A stretch of DNA of 64,000 nt from Bacteroidales bacterium (GCA_016709865.1 JADJLX010000002.1:124001-188000); one strand, 5' to 3'. Positions 27,826 to 37,863 are shown, numbered from the stretch's first letter. A program made the numbers and translations. The notes: generated from the letters alone by a model not told the origin.

Positions 27826-27890
27826 AACACTAAGGATAACACTAAGGGACACAAAGAAATACATACTTAGTCAAACAAATTCTGACAGAG

Positions 27891-29489
27891 ATGAAAACAG
27901 TAATAAACTCAAGATTTCCATTATTCATTGCTTCCCTTCTATTGGTACTTATAACATGCAAATCGCCGGTAAATAATCAGGTTCAGGAAGAGCCCGAAAA
28001 CAACTGGATTGAAGAACTGACAATTACAGAGCTCCAGCAAGGCTATAAGGAAGGAAAATATACAATTACTAGCGTTGTCAGCACTTATCTCGACCGCATA
28101 ATCGAAATAGACAAAAATGGTCCCGGACTCAATTCTGTTATTGTGATCAACCCTGATGCTCTGCAGATCGCTGAAGAACTCGACCGTGAACTAGCTGCAG
28201 GCAAGAGCAGAGGTCCAATGCATGGTGTACCTGTGATACTTAAGGACAACATTGATACCCATGATAAGATGCCAACAACTGCAGGTGCAACTGTCCTCAG
28301 GAATTCATTCCCTGAGGCAGACAGTTATGTGGCAAAAAAGCTTCGGGAGGCAGGTGCCGTAATAATAGGAAAATCTAATCTGAGCGAATGGGCAAATTTC
28401 AGGGGAATGATGTCGTCGAGCGGCTGGAGCGGTGTTGGCGGACAAACCAAAAATCCTTATGTACTCGACCGTAATCCCTGCGGTTCAAGTTCAGGATCAG
28501 GTGTTGCAGTGTCGGCTAACCTCTGTATGCTGGCAATAGGTACAGAAACAAACGGTTCAATAGTATGCCCTTCAAATAATAACGGAATAGTTGGAATTAA
28601 GCCTACCGTTGGACTGTTAAGCCGTTCCGGGATTGTTCCCATAAGCTTTACACAGGATACTCCCGGTCCGATGGGACGCTCAGTTGAAGATGTTGCAATT
28701 GCTCTTGGAGCGCTTACCGGAATTGATTCTGCAGATTCAAAAACCTTTGCCTCTGCCGGAAAATTTCTTAAGGATTATACAAAATTTCTGAAGAAGGATG
28801 GATTAAATGGTAAACGCATCGGACTCATGAAAAAATCTATGGGCTTTTCAGATAAAGTGGATATTCTTATGAATGAGACTGTAGCTTACCTGAAAGCAAA
28901 TGGCGCTGAGGTAGTTGAAATTGAATTCCCGAGAGGAGAAAATTATGAAGATGCCTCTTTTGAGGTGATGCTGTATGAATTTAAGGATGGATTAAATAAA
29001 TATTTTGCTGGTCTTGGGGATAGTGCGAAAGTAAGAACCCTTAAAGAACTTATTGAATTCAACAAAACCGATAGCATCGAATTGAGATATTTCGATCAGA
29101 AGCTTCTTGAGATGGCCGAAAAGAAGGGACCCATTGATTCGCCGGAATACAAAAAAGCTCTGCAACTTATGCTCAGAGCAACACGCGAAAATGGAATTGA
29201 TAAAGTTATGAACAGCAATAAGCTTGATGCTATTATGGCACCAACAGGATCACCTGCCTGGAAGACAGATCTGCTCCTTGGTGATCATTTTGTTGGAGGA
29301 AGTTCATCGCTTGCAGCAATATCAGGTTACCCTGCTATTACAGTACCTATGGGTTTTGTTGATGATCTGCCTGTTGGTGTCACCTTCTTCGGCAAGGCAT
29401 GGAACGAACCAATGCTGCTCGAAATTGCATACAGTTACGAACAGGGAACAAAACACAGAAAAGCGCCAAAATATATTGTATCAGACTGA
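27891..29489 (+). CDS. Amidase (amidase-signature family), probable lipoprotein
   Basis: A 532-residue hydrolase with an N-terminal lipobox (VLITC), so it is anchored outside the cytoplasm. The Ser-cisSer-Lys triad is visible: K118 in ILKDNIDT, S199 in CGSSSGSG and S223 in ETNGSIVCP, with the 24-residue Ser-Ser spacing known for the family. It has the full GatA-like core but is not GatA, because no gatB or gatC is nearby and it is exported. It would hydrolyse an amide or peptide amide. Upstream, a divergent gap of about 260 bp holds an inverted repeat. Confidence 0.88.
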   Translation: MKTVINSRFPLFIASLLLVLITCKSPVNNQVQEEPENNWIEELTITELQQGYKEGKYTITSVVSTYLDRIIEIDKNGPGLNSVIVINPDALQIAEELDRELAAGKSRGPMHGVPVILKDNIDTHDKMPTTAGATVLRNSFPEADSYVAKKLREAGAVIIGKSNLSEWANFRGMMSSSGWSGVGGQTKNPYVLDRNPCGSSSGSGVAVSANLCMLAIGTETNGSIVCPSNNNGIVGIKPTVGLLSRSGIVPISFTQDTPGPMGRSVEDVAIALGALTGIDSADSKTFASAGKFLKDYTKFLKKDGLNGKRIGLMKKSMGFSDKVDILMNETVAYLKANGAEVVEIEFPRGENYEDASFEVMLYEFKDGLNKYFAGLGDSAKVRTLKELIEFNKTDSIELRYFDQKLLEMAEKKGPIDSPEYKKALQLMLRATRENGIDKVMNSNKLDAIMAPTGSPAWKTDLLLGDHFVGGSSSLAAISGYPAITVPMGFVDDLPVGVTFFGKAWNEPMLLEIAYSYEQGTKHRKAPKYIVSD

Positions 29490-29511
29490 TCAACAATACG
29501 CTATGAAAACG

Positions 29512-29550
29512 AAGGTTGTTTCACAACGTAATTCTGCAACAACCTTTTTT
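29512..29550. terminator. Terminator hairpin between amidase and tatA
   Basis: AAGGTTGTT (29512-29520) and AACAACCTT (29538-29546) form a perfect 9-bp stem with a T-run after it. It lies between convergent genes and overlaps the end of tatA, so it probably terminates both. Confidence 0.75.
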
Positions 29551-29734
29551 ATTTAGTCTCTTCTTTAGTATCAGTACTTTTCTTCTCAGGCTCATCCTCA
29601 ACGCGTGAGGCTTTCTTGAATTCTTTCATGCCCTGACCAATTCCCTTCATAAGTTCAGGAATCTTACGTCCGCCGAAAAGAAGTACAACAACAAGTAATA
29701 TCAGAATGATCTCAGTAGCTCCAAAATTTCCCAT
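29549..29734 (-). CDS. tatA: Twin-arginine translocase subunit TatA/E
   Basis: A 61-residue protein with the TatA layout: short periplasmic N-terminus, hydrophobic helix ([15 protein letters not shown]), the FGGRKIPEL hinge, and an amphipathic helix with an acidic-basic tail ([15 protein letters not shown]). It forms the pore that moves folded proteins with twin-arginine signals. tatC is not in the window. The local genome uses this pathway several times (genes at 13641, 15830, 20991 and 23297). Confidence 0.92.
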   Translation of the reverse strand: MGNFGATEIILILLVVVLLFGGRKIPELMKGIGQGMKEFKKASRVEDEPEKKSTDTKEETK

Positions 29735-29898
29735 CTTCTTAAAATTAAATTAACACTCAAAGTTAAGTATAGTATCAGTTATTACCAAACCAAAAGGGGT
29801 AATACGATCTGTTAAATAATCCTAAATCTTTACCTTACATCACTCAATAGGGTTTCAGAATAATAACTATAAGATCAGTATTTCAGCAACATACCAGC

Positions 29899-30966
29899 CT
29901 AAAACTTGTTCTTTTTCTGCTCCTTTAATACATCTTTTACCATCTTTCCAAACTGCTTATCCTTTTTGCGCTTTTCGGCCACAGTACTCTGAAAATGCTC
30001 CTGTTCCCTTAACATTCTCATGTAATTGTCAAGGGATTTACTGTCTATTGTACCGTTCTTTAGAGCTTCAATCACAGCACATCCTTTTTCATTAATATGC
30101 TGACAATCAGGAAATTTACACTTTAATGAAAGTTCGGCAATATCACTGAATGTTACCTGTATTCCCTCAATATTGTCAGCCATGCCAAGCAGCTTCATAC
30201 CCGGAGTATCTATAATTATTCCGCCATTTTCAAGAATGAAGAGTTCTCTGTGTTCAGTAGTGTGTCTTCCTTTATTGGTGCTAAGACTAATTTCCTTTGT
30301 TTTAAGGATATTCTTTTTTAAAAGATTATTTATTAAGGTTGATTTACCTACACCTGATGATCCGATAATACAGTATGTTTTTCCCTTTTGAATAATGGAA
30401 ACAATCTGATCAAGTCCCTCCTCTGTAACATTACTGAGAAGTATATATTTTACTTTCTTTTCTCTTGTCTCGAGTCCGCTGACAGCCTTCTGAATGTCTG
30501 ATTCTGTAGATAAATCAATTTTGCTTATTACCATCACCGGTTCAATATCTGAAGAATAACAAACCGACAGATACCTTTCCAATCTGTTAATATTGAAGTT
30601 GTTGTCGATAGATTGCATTATAAAAGCACAATCGACGTTTGATGAGATTATCTGCTTTTCCCCGGCTTTCCCTACAGCCTGACGTTCAAGAACTGACTTT
30701 CTCGGCAGGATCTGGTGTATTATTGCTGAATCTGTATCATATGTCATCATTGCTACCCAGTCGCCTACAGCAGGAAAATCAGACCTCGAGCTTGCTGTAA
30801 ACCTCATGTTCCCTGTAATTTCAGCTTCATACTCTTTTTCTCCTGTCGACACAGCATATCTTTCTCTGTGTTCCTGTGTTACCCTTCCTATTGTGAGGTC
30901 GGAAGAAATATGTTCCTTAATATATTCTGAAAGTTCAGTTGTAAGTCCTAAATCAAAAAGATTCAT
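29899..30966 (-). CDS. rsgA: Ribosome small-subunit-dependent GTPase RsgA
   Basis: About 355 residues from the ATG at 30966, where MNLFDLGLTTELSEYI begins the usual N-terminus. It has an OB-like domain, then a circularly permuted GTPase domain with SKID (G4), the P-loop GSSGVGKSTL (G1), TTEHRE and DTPGMK (G3), and a C-terminal zinc site (CKFPDCQHINEKGC). It acts in late 30S maturation. It overlaps nothing and lies 19 bp after the symporter gene in the same orientation. Confidence 0.92.
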   Translation of the reverse strand: MNLFDLGLTTELSEYIKEHISSDLTIGRVTQEHRERYAVSTGEKEYEAEITGNMRFTASSRSDFPAVGDWVAMMTYDTDSAIIHQILPRKSVLERQAVGKAGEKQIISSNVDCAFIMQSIDNNFNINRLERYLSVCYSSDIEPVMVISKIDLSTESDIQKAVSGLETREKKVKYILLSNVTEEGLDQIVSIIQKGKTYCIIGSSGVGKSTLINNLLKKNILKTKEISLSTNKGRHTTEHRELFILENGGIIIDTPGMKLLGMADNIEGIQVTFSDIAELSLKCKFPDCQHINEKGCAVIEALKNGTIDSKSLDNYMRMLREQEHFQSTVAEKRKKDKQFGKMVKDVLKEQKKNKF

Positions 30967-30985
30967 TTTTTGTAATTTGAAATTA

Positions 30986-32653
30986 TTAAATCTGAAGTAT
31001 TCCCCAGGCAAGCAGGATAAGCGCTCCCACAACTACCCAGCTTAGGAGGAAACCAATTAGATCTTCCCTGTATCTCCGGAAGAAATTTACCCACCTTTCT
31101 TTATGTCCCCAGCCCGGAAGATCGAGAAGCAAGAGATCATCACCGGTATCGGATGCCAATGGTTTCCTGCCGTCGGGAAGCAGCTGCCTGGCATCTGACT
31201 TTCTTCTCATATTGTCAAAGAATGATTCTATTTTCTCCTTCTCTTCAGGTTTTGTAAGAATACTAACCAGCCAGAATACAAAAAAACCGGATAGCATTGC
31301 CATGCCAAAAGGTGCAGGTTTCCACTTATATACAAGCATCAGCTCACCTGTATTTACATAATTCACAGCATAATAAACAGATACAGATACAACAAGCGCA
31401 ACTGCCGCGCCATACCTGTTTGCTCTTTTCCAGATAATACCGCCTAGAAAAATTATGCCCATAAAAGCGGCAAGAGTCTCAGTGAACAGAAATGCGTGCA
31501 GAACATTCTTAATACTGAGTGCAAATAACACAGCAAGAACTGATAATCCCAGTCCCGAGTAACGGCCCATCCATAAAAGTGTCTGATCCGGTGCATCAGG
31601 CTTAAGATATTTTTTATAAAAATTCTTTGTAAAAAGGGCTCCTGTATTAACCATGAAGTTTGAACATGCCGACATGTTGGCTGCTACAATTGCGGCCAGC
31701 ATTAAGCCAACCAATCCGGGTACCAGAAGCACGCTGCATGCATATCCGAAAGCCATCTCAGGATTTTCAAGAGTGACTCCGTTTTTAATAACAAGTGCTG
31801 CCACAACAAGACCGGTAAGGGCCCATCCTATTGTTACAAGACGCTTTACCATCGAACCGAATGTCTGACCGATACGTCCGGCTCTTTCAGTATTCCCTGT
31901 TGCGCACATTGATATCATATGAGGCTGAGCCGTTATTCCAACAATCCCGTTAACTGCAAGCATGGCAATCGTAAATCCGTCAATCCCGCTGGCACTGTTA
32001 AACAGGTCGAAGAAATGATCGGGCAGCACAGCCTTCATTCCTGCAAAGCCGCCTATTTCACTTAATCCCAGCGGTATAAGCATTATTGACAGAATTATGA
32101 TAAGAAAAGCCTGAATGAAATCAGTATATGCCGCAGCAATTAAACCTCCGGCAAAACTGTAAATAATAAAAGCTATTGTCATAACCAGAACGACCATCGT
32201 TGGCGATATAAGATTTCCTGATGCCACTGAAATAACCATTGCAGCTCCCTGAAGCATTACACCCATGTTGAATACAAAAAATGAAACAGCGAACAAAGAA
32301 TATACAAGACCCATCCTGCTTCCGTACCTGTCCTCGATTATCTCTCCAACAGTTGTGCGTTCGCTCCTTCTGTAGAAAGGTGCAATAAGCCAGTAAAACG
32401 GGGTGATAAGCATGTTTTTCCACTGGTACCAGATTGTGGCGAATCCCTGACTGAATGTTGCACCTGTCTGTGCTACAGGCATTTCTGCATGTGTGCCTAC
32501 ACCAAAAGCCTGACCAATCATTATGTACCATTTGAATTTACGCTCACCTCTGAAATAGGCGTCGCTTGTTTTTGTCTTTCTTGCCATCCAGAGGCCGAAA
32601 GCCGTAATTGAAATGAAATATCCGAATAAGACTATATAATCAATTGTACTCAT
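30986..32653 (-). CDS. Sodium:solute symporter family (SSS) transporter
   Basis: A 555-residue inner-membrane protein with about 13-14 hydrophobic helices. SSS features include the N-terminal IVLFGYFISITAFGLWMARK, AFGVGTHAEMPVAQTGATF and SGLGLSVLAVLFALSIKN. The C-terminus carries a cytoplasmic loop and a final helix. It sits upstream of nagA and nagB in the same orientation, so it may import N-acetylglucosamine or a related sugar with Na+; the substrate is inferred from context only. A block of CAAAGG repeats fills the gap to nagA. Confidence 0.88.
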   Translation of the reverse strand: MSTIDYIVLFGYFISITAFGLWMARKTKTSDAYFRGERKFKWYIMIGQAFGVGTHAEMPVAQTGATFSQGFATIWYQWKNMLITPFYWLIAPFYRRSERTTVGEIIEDRYGSRMGLVYSLFAVSFFVFNMGVMLQGAAMVISVASGNLISPTMVVLVMTIAFIIYSFAGGLIAAAYTDFIQAFLIIILSIMLIPLGLSEIGGFAGMKAVLPDHFFDLFNSASGIDGFTIAMLAVNGIVGITAQPHMISMCATGNTERAGRIGQTFGSMVKRLVTIGWALTGLVVAALVIKNGVTLENPEMAFGYACSVLLVPGLVGLMLAAIVAANMSACSNFMVNTGALFTKNFYKKYLKPDAPDQTLLWMGRYSGLGLSVLAVLFALSIKNVLHAFLFTETLAAFMGIIFLGGIIWKRANRYGAAVALVVSVSVYYAVNYVNTGELMLVYKWKPAPFGMAMLSGFFVFWLVSILTKPEEKEKIESFFDNMRRKSDARQLLPDGRKPLASDTGDDLLLLDLPGWGHKERWVNFFRRYREDLIGFLLSWVVVGALILLAWGILQI

Positions 32654-32689
32654 ATGAAGTAGTTTGTTGTAAAATTTAAATCCATAACC

Positions 32690-32776
32690 TCAAAGGTCAC
32701 AAAGGTTATTCGCAAAGGTCACAAAGGAATTAGGCTATCTTTGTGTTCTTTGAGCCTTCTTTGTGTGCTTTGTGGT
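32690..32776. repeat. CAAAGG/CTTTG inverted repeat region between symporter and nagA
   Basis: The left half has repeated CAAAGGTCA words; the right half has the reverse-complement type (CTTTGTGTTCTTTGA). Read on opposite strands the two halves are similar (TAACC...CAAAG), so they could form a long imperfect hairpin in the transcript. Confidence 0.7.
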
Positions 32777-32791
32777 TAAAAAAGAGTCCGG

Positions 32792-33985
32792 TTAATTGTA
32801 TTTAAATACAGTTTTTCCACTTAGTATTGTTTGTTTAATATGTATTTGGTTTTCTACTAATTCGAATAATATAATATCGGCTCTTTTGCCTTTTTCGAGT
32901 GTTCCAAGTGAATTCAGTCTGTAGAGACGGGCGACATTTTCCGAGGCCATCTTAATTGCATCAGAAAGTGAATAGCCGGCCAGTTTCATTATATTCTCAA
33001 CACCCTTCTTCAAAGGGAAAGAGGCACCTGCAAGACAGTTCAGCTCTTCATTGATTAGCATCCCATCGTCTTTCAGTAAGACATCAGCTCCAAGGAATAA
33101 GTACCGGCCGGGCACCATTCCAGCGAGATAAATAACATCAGAAGTAAGAATTATATTATCAGTTCCCTTGACTTTGCAGAACACTTTGATCTCATCGGCA
33201 GTAAGATGATGGCCATCAGCAATTATTGATGGTGTGAGTTTTTCGTTCGCCAGCTGAGGCCATAACGGATTATTATGCCTGTGAATTAAGTTTGCACATC
33301 CGTTTCCCAGATGAGTTGAAATTGTTGCACCATTATCAACCGCCCTGTTAATCTTATCTGCGGATGCATTGCTATGACCAATTGCAACGATTATACCATT
33401 TCCGGTGCATTCCTTAATGAACTCCATTGCACCTTCAAGTTCCGGAGCTACTGTTACCTGTATTATCCTTCCGCCTGATGCCTTTTGATATTCAGAGAAC
33501 TCTTTAAAAGATGGTTTTCGCATGTATTGTTCCGGATGACAGCCTCTGTATCCTTCAACAGGTGACAGGTACGGTCCCTCGAGATGAAATCCTGGGATTG
33601 ATTTACGAAGCTGTTCATCGGCCTTACATGCTTCACCAAGTATTGTTAAATTTTTAACAATATTCTCATGACTGTTTGTAATAACTGTTGGAATGAAAGA
33701 GGTAACTCCCTCACTCCAGATTGCTTGTGCAGCAGTAAGTAAATCATTATCATTCAATCTGTTTCCTGAGAAATCTATACCAGCGTACCCGTTAATCTGA
33801 TTATCAATTAATCCGGGTGCCACATATAATTTAGTCTGCTGATTACTGAGTACTTTTATCTCTTGGATTTCAGTAATGATCCCGTTTTTTACCTCCAGTC
33901 TGACTGGTTTGCCATTGGAATAATGGATACCTTCAATACCTGAAAGTAAAATATCATCATCTGACTTTTTCCTGACTCTTTCCAT
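32792..33985 (-). CDS. nagA: N-acetylglucosamine-6-phosphate deacetylase
   Basis: A 397-residue amidohydrolase. Metal and active-site pieces include APGLIDNQINGYAGIDFSG, GFHLEGPYLSP (Glu metal ligand), IVAIGHSNASADKI, STHLGNGCANLIHRHNNP, IADGHHLT and ILTSDVIYLAG (catalytic Asp). It converts GlcNAc-6-P to GlcN-6-P. It lies 8 bp after nagB on the same strand, giving a nagB-nagA unit. Confidence 0.93.
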   Translation of the reverse strand: MERVRKKSDDDILLSGIEGIHYSNGKPVRLEVKNGIITEIQEIKVLSNQQTKLYVAPGLIDNQINGYAGIDFSGNRLNDNDLLTAAQAIWSEGVTSFIPTVITNSHENIVKNLTILGEACKADEQLRKSIPGFHLEGPYLSPVEGYRGCHPEQYMRKPSFKEFSEYQKASGGRIIQVTVAPELEGAMEFIKECTGNGIIVAIGHSNASADKINRAVDNGATISTHLGNGCANLIHRHNNPLWPQLANEKLTPSIIADGHHLTADEIKVFCKVKGTDNIILTSDVIYLAGMVPGRYLFLGADVLLKDDGMLINEELNCLAGASFPLKKGVENIMKLAGYSLSDAIKMASENVARLYRLNSLGTLEKGKRADIILFELVENQIHIKQTILSGKTVFKYN

Positions 33986-33993
33986 CTATAGAA

Positions 33994-34728
33994 TTAAAAA
34001 GGTATGATCGCCGATGATGAGTTTTTATCAATATAAAGATGATATTCCGGATGTTGCTTAAGCAAAGTTGCCGGCACAACTTCCGTCACCTTATTTAATA
34101 ATGTATTTCTTACTGCAGTTGCCTTAACCTTATGAGGGACACACGATATGATCGTTTTGCACTGCATTATCTGCCAGGGTGTCATTGAAACTGCCTGCGC
34201 CGGTACCTCTTCAAGAGATTTGAACCACCCTTCATTAACCTGCTGCATCCTGCACTCATTATCAAGATTAACAACGATATACGCTTCCCTTGTATCAAAG
34301 TCAGCTGGCGGATCATTAAATGCAATATGTCCGTTTACCCCGATACCGATAAGTCCAAGATCAACAGGTTTCCTTCTGATCTCTTCAGTAAGCTTTTTTA
34401 TCTTTTGCTCGATAGATCCCTCAACATCAACACTATGAAACGCTTTTGCCTTTATATGATTAATGAATCGTTCGTACAGATATTTTCTGAAACTTGCAGG
34501 ATGGGTTACAGGAAGCCCGATATATTCATCAAGATGAAAAATCTCAACCTTCTCCCATTCAACCTTTTCACTTAATAACGCGCTTAAAGTCTCAAACTGG
34601 GAGCTTCCTGTAGATACAACGAGTCGTGCCTCTCCCCTGCCAGCAATTGATTGGTTCAGCTTTTCAGCTGCAAGCCGGGCAGCTCTTAATCCTAGCTCCG
34701 CAGCATTTTCACATATTATAATATTCAT
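33994..34728 (-). CDS. nagB: Glucosamine-6-phosphate deaminase
   Basis: A 244-residue NagB-type isomerase/deaminase. Visible motifs are VVSTGSSQFETLSAL (phosphate loop), FHLDEYIGL, LGLIGIGVNGHIAFNDPPADF (catalytic Asp-His region) and a C-terminal LYIDKNSSS. It turns GlcN-6-P into Fru-6-P and ammonia. It is the first gene of the nagB-nagA pair and is shorter than E. coli NagB (266). Confidence 0.92.
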   Translation of the reverse strand: MNIIICENAAELGLRAARLAAEKLNQSIAGRGEARLVVSTGSSQFETLSALLSEKVEWEKVEIFHLDEYIGLPVTHPASFRKYLYERFINHIKAKAFHSVDVEGSIEQKIKKLTEEIRRKPVDLGLIGIGVNGHIAFNDPPADFDTREAYIVVNLDNECRMQQVNEGWFKSLEEVPAQAVSMTPWQIMQCKTIISCVPHKVKATAVRNTLLNKVTEVVPATLLKQHPEYHLYIDKNSSSAIIPF

Positions 34729-34903
34729 CTCAACTGGTTTTAAACTCTTCCGTTAAAATTAAAACAATTAATCAGAAGTGATTTAAATACTCTGAATTTT
34801 TATCCCAAATAAAAAACCGGTTAGTTAAAGTATGTTAAGTAACATAAGCCGTTTCCAGACTGTTTATGATTTTTACATATCTTGTGGTCAAATTTCTAAC
34901 CTG

Positions 34904-37075
34904 ATGTTTAAATCTTCAATTTTTCTGAGTATTGTTCTGATACTCTGTGTGAACTATAATCTGTCCGGTCAGACTAAAGGTGTAAACCGCGATAATTACC
35001 GGATCAACATTGCCGGTACCAGTAAACCGGTAGTTATTGATGGTATTCTCGATGACGAAGCATGGAAGACAGCTCAGCGGGTTGGAAATTTTCATACCGT
35101 AACTCCTTCTGACACAGGTTTCGCGATTGCTCAGACTGAAGTTATGATCTCCTATGATGAGACAAATTTTTACCTTGGTGCAATCTGCTATGATCCGACT
35201 CCCGGGAAAAGGCCAATTGAATCTTTGCGGAGAGATTTCAATTTTTCGAAGAACGATAACTTCATGTTATTTATTGACACCTATAATGATCTGACAAATG
35301 GATTTGCTTTTGGTGTTTCAGCTGCTGGTGCGCAGACTGAAGGCTTGGAACATGATGCCCAATTGATTTCATACAGCTGGGACATAAAATGGAAGTCGGC
35401 TGTAACCAGTTACGACGATCGCTGGGTGATAGAGTTTAGTATTCCTTTCAGAAGTATCCGTTATTTTGAGGGATCCACTGAATGGGGCATTAATTTCGGA
35501 CGTCTGGATCTGAAAACAAATGAGAAATCGGCCTGGGCACCAATACCCCGCAACCTGAATCATTGCTCTCTTCCTCATACCGGAACACTTGTATGGGATA
35601 AACCATTAGGCAATGCGGGAGTTCGCTTTTCTCTGATCCCTTACGTAACAGCAAAGGCAACCAAAAATAATCAGTTGAATGAGAGTACAAACTGGAAGGG
35701 TAATGGAGGCTTTGATGCTAAAATGATATTATCCTCATCAATGAACCTCGATCTTACTGTAAATCCTGATTACTCTCAGGTAGAAGAGGACCGTCAACAA
35801 ACAAATCTCGACCGTTTTGAACTGTTCTTCCCTGAAAGGCGACAGTTCTTTCTTGAAAACAGCGACCTGTTTTCGAATCTGGGCACAACCGGCGATCAGC
35901 CTTTCTTTTCCAGACGGATCGGGTTAAATATACCGGTAATTGGCGGAGGCAGACTAAGCGGAAGGATTGGAGAAAACTGGAGAGTAGGCGTAATGGATAT
36001 GCAAACCGGATCAAAAGAAGATATTCCATCAACCAATTTTGCTGTTGCGGTTTTGCAGCGACAGGTTTTCAACAGATCGAGCGTAGTTGGATTCCTTGTA
36101 AACAAACAGGTTACAGGAAATTATAATGATACCGTTTATACAGGATATAAATATAACAGAGTAGCAGGATTGGAATACAACCTTGCAAGTAAGAATAACA
36201 AGTGGGCCGGAAAATCATTTTATCATCAGGCATTTTATCCGGGAGCAACAGGCGATGCTGCGACAGTAGCAAACAGTCTGTTATATTCAGGCCGCTCCCT
36301 GAAAGCCAGCTTCGAACAGACCTGGATCGGTGCGGATTATGTTTCGGAGGTCGGGTATATAAGAAGAACGGGATATTTCGAGGTAGCCCCGGGGATTAAG
36401 TATCTGTTCTTTCCAGCTTCGGGTAAAATACTAAGCCATGGTCCGGGATTTGATTTTGACATTATTCTTGATCCAAGCGCAGAAATGACTGACCGTCAAA
36501 CGCAGCTTACATATACAATTGGATGGCAGAACAGAAACCAGGTTACCTTTAATGTAAGTGACTATTATGTAAAGCTCAGCAACGCATTTGACCCTACTAA
36601 CAGCGGCGGAATAAAACTCATTGCAGGAAGTGATTATAACTGGCAATCGGCAGGAGTTAACTTTTCTTCTGACTTTCGCAAGATGTTTAATTTCAGCGTA
36701 AATGGCGGATATGGTAATTATTATAACGGAACCAGATCAACACTTGGGGCAACAATCAACTACAGATCTCAGCCTTATGGAAGCATTTCAATTACAGCAA
36801 ATTACAATGACATTTCTTTACCTGATCCATATAAGAGTGTGAAACTGTTTTTAATTGGCCCACGCCTGGATCTGACTTTCACTGATAAATTATTCTTTAC
36901 TTCGTTTGTTCAATATAATAACCAGATTGACAACCTGAATCTGAACCTTCGTTTTCAATGGCGCTTTGCACCGGTTTCTGACCTTTACATTGTCTACACA
37001 GAAAACTCATTCCCGGGCGACTATACAATCAAGAACAGAGGTTTGGTAGTTAAACTTTCGTATTGGTTTAATTAG
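34904..37075 (+). CDS. DUF5916 protein with N-terminal carbohydrate-binding-like domain
   Basis: About 723 residues from the ATG at 34904, which begins a signal peptide (MFKSSIFLSIVLILCVNYNLSGQ). Residues about 35-230 form a CBM9-like sandwich (KPVVIDGILDDEAWKTAQRV). The rest is the DUF5916 outer-membrane-type region with LTVNPDYSQVEEDRQQTNLDRFELFFPERRQFFLEN and many alternating strands up to a terminal aromatic (LVVKLSYWFN), which suggests a beta barrel. It is an envelope protein of unknown function, common in Bacteroidota. It ends 5 bp before the next gene. Confidence 0.82.
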   Translation: MFKSSIFLSIVLILCVNYNLSGQTKGVNRDNYRINIAGTSKPVVIDGILDDEAWKTAQRVGNFHTVTPSDTGFAIAQTEVMISYDETNFYLGAICYDPTPGKRPIESLRRDFNFSKNDNFMLFIDTYNDLTNGFAFGVSAAGAQTEGLEHDAQLISYSWDIKWKSAVTSYDDRWVIEFSIPFRSIRYFEGSTEWGINFGRLDLKTNEKSAWAPIPRNLNHCSLPHTGTLVWDKPLGNAGVRFSLIPYVTAKATKNNQLNESTNWKGNGGFDAKMILSSSMNLDLTVNPDYSQVEEDRQQTNLDRFELFFPERRQFFLENSDLFSNLGTTGDQPFFSRRIGLNIPVIGGGRLSGRIGENWRVGVMDMQTGSKEDIPSTNFAVAVLQRQVFNRSSVVGFLVNKQVTGNYNDTVYTGYKYNRVAGLEYNLASKNNKWAGKSFYHQAFYPGATGDAATVANSLLYSGRSLKASFEQTWIGADYVSEVGYIRRTGYFEVAPGIKYLFFPASGKILSHGPGFDFDIILDPSAEMTDRQTQLTYTIGWQNRNQVTFNVSDYYVKLSNAFDPTNSGGIKLIAGSDYNWQSAGVNFSSDFRKMFNFSVNGGYGNYYNGTRSTLGATINYRSQPYGSISITANYNDISLPDPYKSVKLFLIGPRLDLTFTDKLFFTSFVQYNNQIDNLNLNLRFQWRFAPVSDLYIVYTENSFPGDYTIKNRGLVVKLSYWFN

Positions 37076-37080
37076 CGTTT

Positions 37081-37863
37081 ATGAATAGTACCGGCGAACT
37101 GATTAATGCCATAAATAAAGAGGAATGCAAGGTCTGGTTTTTTCCCGGGGCTGATAACTGGGATACCAGGTTCAACAAATTTACCGGCTCTTTTATAAGT
37201 CTGATGAATCAGATCTTTGAAGATGATTTTCAGTATATTAAAGGGATCTACTATAAATCAACCATGCTTAATGTTATCTGGGCTCTGAATAATGCCCAGA
37301 AACCGGTAGTCAATCCCGATAATGAGAAGCTGATCTCAGAGGCTCTTAATATGATCGTCTCAGCCGGCATATCACCTGACACACAACTTATTATAACATC
37401 TTCGAGCTCCGGTACCATAGTAGCTGCGCAAACAGCCTGTTACCTGGCCGGGAGGAACCGTAACAATATATACCTCCATAAGCCATTTCATGTGATACTC
37501 CGGGCAAGCATGCTATCAGAGGAATCTGAATTATTTAAACAACTGGTTCATTATCAGAAGGAAGGACTAATCGGAAAGATAATTCATGAAGAAGTCCAGT
37601 TCGAAGGGGACTCCTCATTCGGAGTAGGCGGAATAACAAAAATGGAAGCGTACAGCAATGCATTTGGTTTGATATTACCCTGGTTTTCAAAAAAATACAA
37701 TGGTCCATCATTTCTCAATACCCATCCTGAGAAAGGACATATTCACAGGAAAAGATCGCAGATGTCAAATCTGGCACAGGAGTTTATTGATATAATCCTT
37801 ATCAAACATAAGCTGGCCGGGGAGTATTACAGGGACAGAGCAGAATCGGTAATAACTACTTGA
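37081..37863 (+). CDS. Protein of unknown function, possible alpha/beta-type fold
   Basis: A 260-residue soluble protein without a signal peptide that I do not recognise. It has an alternating helix/strand layout with LIITSSSSGTIVAAQTACYLAGR (residues about 102-124), a small-residue turn like a nucleophile elbow but not the GxSxG consensus, and a conserved-looking THPEKGHIHRK. The gene starts 5 bp after the DUF5916 gene, so it is likely co-transcribed. Its last 8 bp overlap the convergent FAH-family gene. Confidence 0.55.
   Translation: MNSTGELINAINKEECKVWFFPGADNWDTRFNKFTGSFISLMNQIFEDDFQYIKGIYYKSTMLNVIWALNNAQKPVVNPDNEKLISEALNMIVSAGISPDTQLIITSSSSGTIVAAQTACYLAGRNRNNIYLHKPFHVILRASMLSEESELFKQLVHYQKEGLIGKIIHEEVQFEGDSSFGVGGITKMEAYSNAFGLILPWFSKKYNGPSFLNTHPEKGHIHRKRSQMSNLAQEFIDIILIKHKLAGEYYRDRAESVITT

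Noticed and set aside
27891..29489. GatA (Glu-tRNA amidotransferase subunit A)
   Set aside because: It has a lipoprotein signal, no gatB or gatC nearby, and the overall length and neighbours fit a periplasmic amidase.
30173..30391. Plus-strand open frame within rsgA
   Set aside because: Shadow of a real gene: RsgA motifs are on the minus strand, and the plus-strand reading has no domain or initiation context.
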